Assembly (NCBI GenBank): GCA_024636675.1 | Contig: JAGXGM010000042.1 | Location: 1-35,885 of the forward strand | DNA length: 35,885 nt | Reading direction: 5' to 3' | Origin: Hydrogenophilales bacterium | Lineage (GTDB): Bacteria > Pseudomonadota > Gammaproteobacteria > Burkholderiales > Thiobacillaceae | In this document: positions 32,928-35,885 of the stretch, piece by piece | Numbering within the stretch: the first letter of the stretch is position 1 | How the letters are laid out: each line of letters begins with the position of its first letter | The notes under the pieces: model-generated | Told to the model about the DNA's origin: nothing | The model's input: the letters and a program-made list of their open reading frames with translations, nothing else | Databases searched by the model: none | Program-made: the position numbers and the translations under genes

Positions 32928-33275
32928 GCGGACGATCCTTTCGCGTTCAAAAGTGGGTGTGCACGCGGCGTTCTGCCTCGACCACTTGAGGCCCATGTCG
33001 CCGTCGGCGGACTGCCAACCGTCGCGAGCACAGGCTTCCTTTAATTTGTAGACTGTTCCTCGCCGGACAGGCTGTCTGTACGACAGCGCACACATATCGA
33101 CCACCGTACGCCTGGCGCTGGCGCACAAGCGGTTGTTGTCCTATGGTTTGGTTAGGGTGGACATGGCGATGATTGCCGGCATAGCGCGGCTCGCCGTTCC
33201 GCGTGGCAATGGGCTGTACACGCTACAAGCATGTGCTTGAATCCTGAGCCCCTACTCACCGTTGGGAGACCTGAC
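32928..33275. other. 348-base gap between divergent folE and DUF3309 genes
   Basis: No gene seen. It holds the shared operator at 33077-33092 and a half-site CG-CTGG-CGCACA ending at 33127. Confidence 0.5.
33077..33092. promoter_or_regulatory. Shared operator between folE and the second DUF3309 gene
   Basis: TGTACG-ACAG-CGCACA, a near-perfect palindrome. It lies 150 bases before folE and 184 before DUF3309. At the 21-base position towards folE the hexamer is CAGTCT, a poor -10 box; TACAAA lies 26 bases away. I cannot tell which gene it controls; DUF3309 or both are possible because the other DUF3309 copy also follows such a site. Confidence 0.55.
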
Positions 33276-33434
33276 ATGTCAATAGGAACAATTCTGCTGA
33301 TTATTGTGGTTCTACTGCTGATCGGCGCGATCCCTGCCTGGCCCTACAGTCGGGGATGGGGGTACGGCCCCAGCGGTGGTCTCGGGCTCGTGCTGATCAT
33401 CCTGCTCATTCTGTTTTTATTGGGCAAGATATAG
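33276..33434 (+). CDS. DUF3309 small membrane protein (copy 2)
   Basis: 52 residues: MSIGTILLIIVVLLLIGAIP, signature AWPYSRGWGYGPSGGLG, second helix LVLIILLILFLLG. The ATG follows GGGAG by eight bases. It shares the central GWGYGPSGGLG-type motif with the copy at 18201-18356. The role of the family is unknown. It converges on the broken GGDEF-EAL gene. Confidence 0.85.
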   Translation: MSIGTILLIIVVLLLIGAIPAWPYSRGWGYGPSGGLGLVLIILLILFLLGKI

Positions 33435-33476
33435 CGCCCCCGTGCTGGATTCTGTCGCCCGCGTTTTCTTGGGCTA

Positions 33477-35207
33477 TCAATGGGGAAGGGCAGGCGACAC
33501 GCCTGTCTGCAGCAAGGCAGCGAGCACTTCTGCCCCCACCGGACGACTGAAAAAGTAGCCTTGGCCCTCGTCGCAATGCTGGGCCAGAAGAAAAGCAAGC
33601 TGCTCTGCGGTTTCGACGCCCTCCGCAATGACGCATAGCCTGAGCGCTTTTGCCATGCTGATCACGGCACTGACGATGGCGGCATCGTCCGGGTTGTGGG
33701 TCATCCGGCTTACGAACGACTGGTCGATCTTCAGGGTGTTGATCGGAAACTGTCGCAGATAACTCAGGCTGGAATAGCCGGTACCGAAATCATCGATCGA
33801 GAGCTTGATGCCCAGGTCTGAGAGCGCACGCAGCACGGAACCCGTGGCCTTGGCGTCGCGCATGAGGACGCTTTCGGTCAGTTCGAGTTCCAGATAGCGC
33901 GGTTCCAGACGCGACGCTTCGAGGGCCGCGCGTACATTTTCAAGAAAATCCTTGGCGCGGAATTCGAGGGCGGAGGTGTTGACGGCGACGGTGATCGGCG
34001 GCAGCCCCGCGTCCTGCCAGGCCCGGGCCTGGCGACAGGCTTCGCGCAGCATCCAACGGCCGTTCGGCAGGATCAGGCCGCTGTCTTCGGCAATGGGTAC
34101 GAACTGCGCAGGCGCCAGCAGCCCGCGCTGCGGATGCAGCCAGCGGATCAGCGCCTCGACGCCGACGATCGCGCCGCTGTGAAGATTGATTTTCGGCTGA
34201 TAGTGCAACACAAATTCCTGCCGTTCCAGTGCGCGGCGCAGGCCGGCCTCGATCGATTGCCGCTCGACGGCCTAGGCATTCATGTTCTGCTCGAAGAATT
34301 TGTAATTGTTGCGTCCGCCTTCCTTGGCGTGGTACATCGCGATGTCCGCATTCTTGAGCAGGGTTTCCGCATTCTGGCCATCGTCGGGGTAGATGCTGAT
34401 GCCGATGCTCGCGCCGATATGGAGCTCGTGACCGTCGATATGGTGCGGCGGCGTCAGCGCTGAGAGCACTTTCTGCGCAGAGAGCATCGCGTCTGCCGGG
34501 TGCTCGATATAGGGCAGCAGCAGAACGAATTCGTCCCCACCCTGACGGCTGACGGTGTCCGAGTGGCGGACACCGCCGACCAGGCGCTGGGCCACCGACT
34601 GCAGCAACTGGTCGCCCACCGCATGCCCCAGGGAATCGTTGATGTGCTTGAACTGATCCAGATCCATGAACATCACCGCAAGCCGTCTGCCCTGACGGCG
34701 GGCCAGCTCGATGGCCTGGCCCAGCCGGTCCTGCAGCAGCGCTCGATTGGGTAAATCGGTGAGCACATCGTGGTGGACCAGATGCTCCAGATTATCTTTG
34801 GCAGCTTGAACCTGTTCGGCCAGTTCGTGCGCTTCAATGCTGGCGGTGACCAGGTGTGCGTTGGCTTGCTGCAACTTCAGGATGTGATCGTCGGACGCCC
34901 CCTGCGCCTCGGCTGCGCGAATGTCCCGCTCGCGCGAGGTGGCTGCCCCTTCGCGTTCCTGGGCCTCTCCTTCCCGCACCTGCGCCGCACCCTCGCGCAG
35001 GTGGGCAGCGTCTTCGCGCAAGTCGGCAGCATCTTCTCGTGCAGCGGCCGCTTTTTCGCGGCACAGGACAGCCGCTTCATCGTCAACGACGGCGCTTTCC
35101 CTGCGCTCGATCTCTTTTTCGCGGATACCTGCCAACCTGTCTTTGAGTTGGCCCAGTTGCCCCGGGTCGCCGGTAGCAGACGCGTCGTGATTGTCCTTGC
35201 TGGCCAT
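33477..35207 (-). pseudogene. Coiled-coil GGDEF-EAL protein interrupted by an amber codon
   Basis: From the ATG at 35207 the first 311 residues contain a coiled coil of seven-residue repeats (REDAADL, REDAAHL, REGAAQV type, about 35-105) and an intact GGDEF domain (SRQGGDEF). It stops at TAG 34272-34274, directly after QNMNA. The same frame goes on with AVERQSIEAGLRRALERQEF and a complete EAL domain (VEALIRW, IDDFGTGYSSL, TLKIDQSF, AEGVET) to 33477. The paralogue at 13108-15630 has Arg at the stop position. As written, a stand-alone diguanylate cyclase can still be made; the EAL half has no good start of its own. Confidence 0.85.
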
Positions 35208-35268
35208 TTCCTTCCTCTATTATGGGTCGTCCCAACTACCCGGCTGAGCGCTGGCGGGCCCGACAGGA

Positions 35269-35310
35269 AGTATAGGAGATTGGCCACAACCGTCGGTACG
35301 GTGACGCACA
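35269..35310 (-). promoter_or_regulatory. Predicted class II CRP/FNR-type promoter of the coiled-coil GGDEF gene
   Basis: Operator at 35295-35310: GGTACG-GTGA-CGCACA, reverse TGTGCG-TCAC-CGTACC. On the minus strand 20 bases lead to TATACT (35274-35269), five of six matches to TATAAT. Predicted leader about 55 bases. Confidence 0.66.
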
Positions 35311-35445
35311 TAGCCAGGGGCTGATACCGATGCTGATCACGGCCGTGACGACGGTGGTATTGACCGTATTCCGGGTCATCGCGTTCACGCACAACGGGTC
35401 AATCTTCAGGGAATTGATCGGAAAATGTCCCTGACAAGCCGGGCT
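35311..35445 (-). pseudogene. Relic of an EAL domain
   Basis: A short frame reads GHFPINSLKIDPLCVNAMTR, then TTVVTAVISIGIS and WLC. It lines up with FPINTLKIDQSFVSRMTHNPDDAAIVSAVISMAKALRLC-type sequence of the neighbouring EAL domain (given here in parts). The metal/catalytic blocks before and after it are gone. It ends exactly where the operator of the coiled-coil GGDEF gene begins, so it is a leftover of a lost or duplicated EAL gene now lying in that gene's upstream region. Confidence 0.65.
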
Positions 35446-35479
35446 GGAATGGCTGGCCGCCAAGCATACTTGCGCCGGC

Positions 35480-35885
35480 TTATCCTGCTACCGCAAGTTC
35501 CAGCGCTACGTCCAGCGCTTGCATGAATTCGCTGATCTTGATCGGCTTGGTGAGATAGCGGAAGAATCCTGCTTCCAGGCCTTGCTGGATATCGCGTGGC
35601 ATGGCGTTGGCGCTGATGGCCAGCACCGGAATGTGCGCCGTTGCCGGATCCTCGCGCAGGATTTTCAGTGCCTGGATACCGCTAAGGCCAGGCAGGTTGA
35701 TGTCCATCAGGATCACCTCCGGCTGATGGGCGCGCGCCAGTGCGATGCCGAGCGTGGCATCGCGCGCGCTCAGCATGCGCACCTGAGGGTGGCCCGCGAT
35801 GATCTGCTCAACCAGCATCAGGTTGGCTGGATTGTCTTCCACATAGAGCAGGGTGCGCAGCGGTGCGCCGTCATGTGCCTGCGGC
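35480..35885 (-). CDS. C-terminal receiver domain of a hybrid regulator (N-terminus outside window)
   Basis: The frame is open to the right edge. About 120 residues form a complete receiver domain: VEDNPANLMLVEQII (acidic pocket), ILMDINLPGLSG with the phosphate-accepting Asp, PVLAISANA, and FRYLTKPI with the conserved Lys. A linker (AHDGAPLRTLLY) precedes it. VEDNPANLMLVEQ is typical of receivers at the end of hybrid histidine kinases, so the sensor and kinase parts probably lie beyond the window. It could instead follow a GGDEF or other module. Stop TAA at 35480. Confidence 0.85.
   Translation of the reverse strand, partial: PQAHDGAPLRTLLYVEDNPANLMLVEQIIAGHPQVRMLSARDATLGIALARAHQPEVILMDINLPGLSGIQALKILREDPATAHIPVLAISANAMPRDIQQGLEAGFFRYLTKPIKISEFMQALDVALELAVAG

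Noticed and set aside
32928-33128. Longer N-terminus for GTP cyclohydrolase I
   Set aside because: It would cover the shared operator and add 67 residues unlike the family; the ATG at 32927 has a ribosome binding site.
1-35885. CRISPR array, tRNA, rRNA or insertion sequence
   Set aside because: I saw no regularly spaced repeats, no cloverleaf-like or rRNA-like segments and no transposase; the only tandem repeats are the short ones inside genes.

Overview
Organism. The window is GC-rich with dense, short-spaced genes. Its gene content (YqjD-YqjE-YqjK, BON, CsbD and DUF3309 stress genes, DUF1840, DsrC-like proteins, remains of a HiPIP and of a cbb3-oxidase subunit, several GGDEF/EAL proteins) fits a betaproteobacterium, probably a sulfur-oxidising Nitrosomonadales or Thiobacillus-like chromosome. 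This assignment is inference from gene content only.

Layout. (1) 1-6.7 kb: a plus-strand operon of two DUF1989 proteins, a biotin-dependent urea/guanidine carboxylase and allophanate hydrolase. It turns urea, or more likely guanidine, into ammonia and CO2. The carboxylase gene carries an in-frame REPIN-like palindrome pair. (2) 6.7-13 kb: a membrane GGDEF-EAL protein, a BON lipoprotein, a DUF4398/OmpA lipoprotein pair, two tiny membrane proteins and a yqjD-yqjE-yqjK operon. (3) 13-21.6 kb: a REC-PAS-PAS-GGDEF-EAL protein, exported proteins (His-rich, beta/gamma-crystallin, collagen-like lipoprotein), DUF3309, a phospholipase-D-type lipoprotein, DUF1840, a periplasmic protein and CsbD. (4) 21.9-35.9 kb: a mixed region with several broken genes (flavin reductase, CHRD, ccoQ-like, HiPIP, GGDEF-EAL, an EAL relic). 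It also holds an antiporter, two unusual DsrC-like proteins, a double DUF1566 protein, an SRPBCC protein and its truncated copy, an L,D-transpeptidase, microproteins, a flavodoxin-UbiA fusion, folE and the end of a hybrid kinase.

How it works together. The most striking signal is not a gene. A 16-bp palindrome, TGTRCG-N4-CGYACA, recurs about ten times, only between genes, from 9 to 35 kb. In seven cases it lies 20-21 nt upstream of a -10-like hexamer of the form TANNNT or close to it, pointing at a stress, envelope, CHRD or c-di-GMP gene. This is the architecture of class II activation by a CRP/FNR-superfamily regulator (compare CRP TGTGA-N6-TCACA and NtcA GTA-N8-TAC), but with different half-sites. 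I infer one regulon that joins these otherwise unrelated genes; its regulator is not encoded in the window.

Limits. Several genes are broken by single-base changes, some in short homopolymers, so sequencing error and true decay cannot be separated from this sequence alone.
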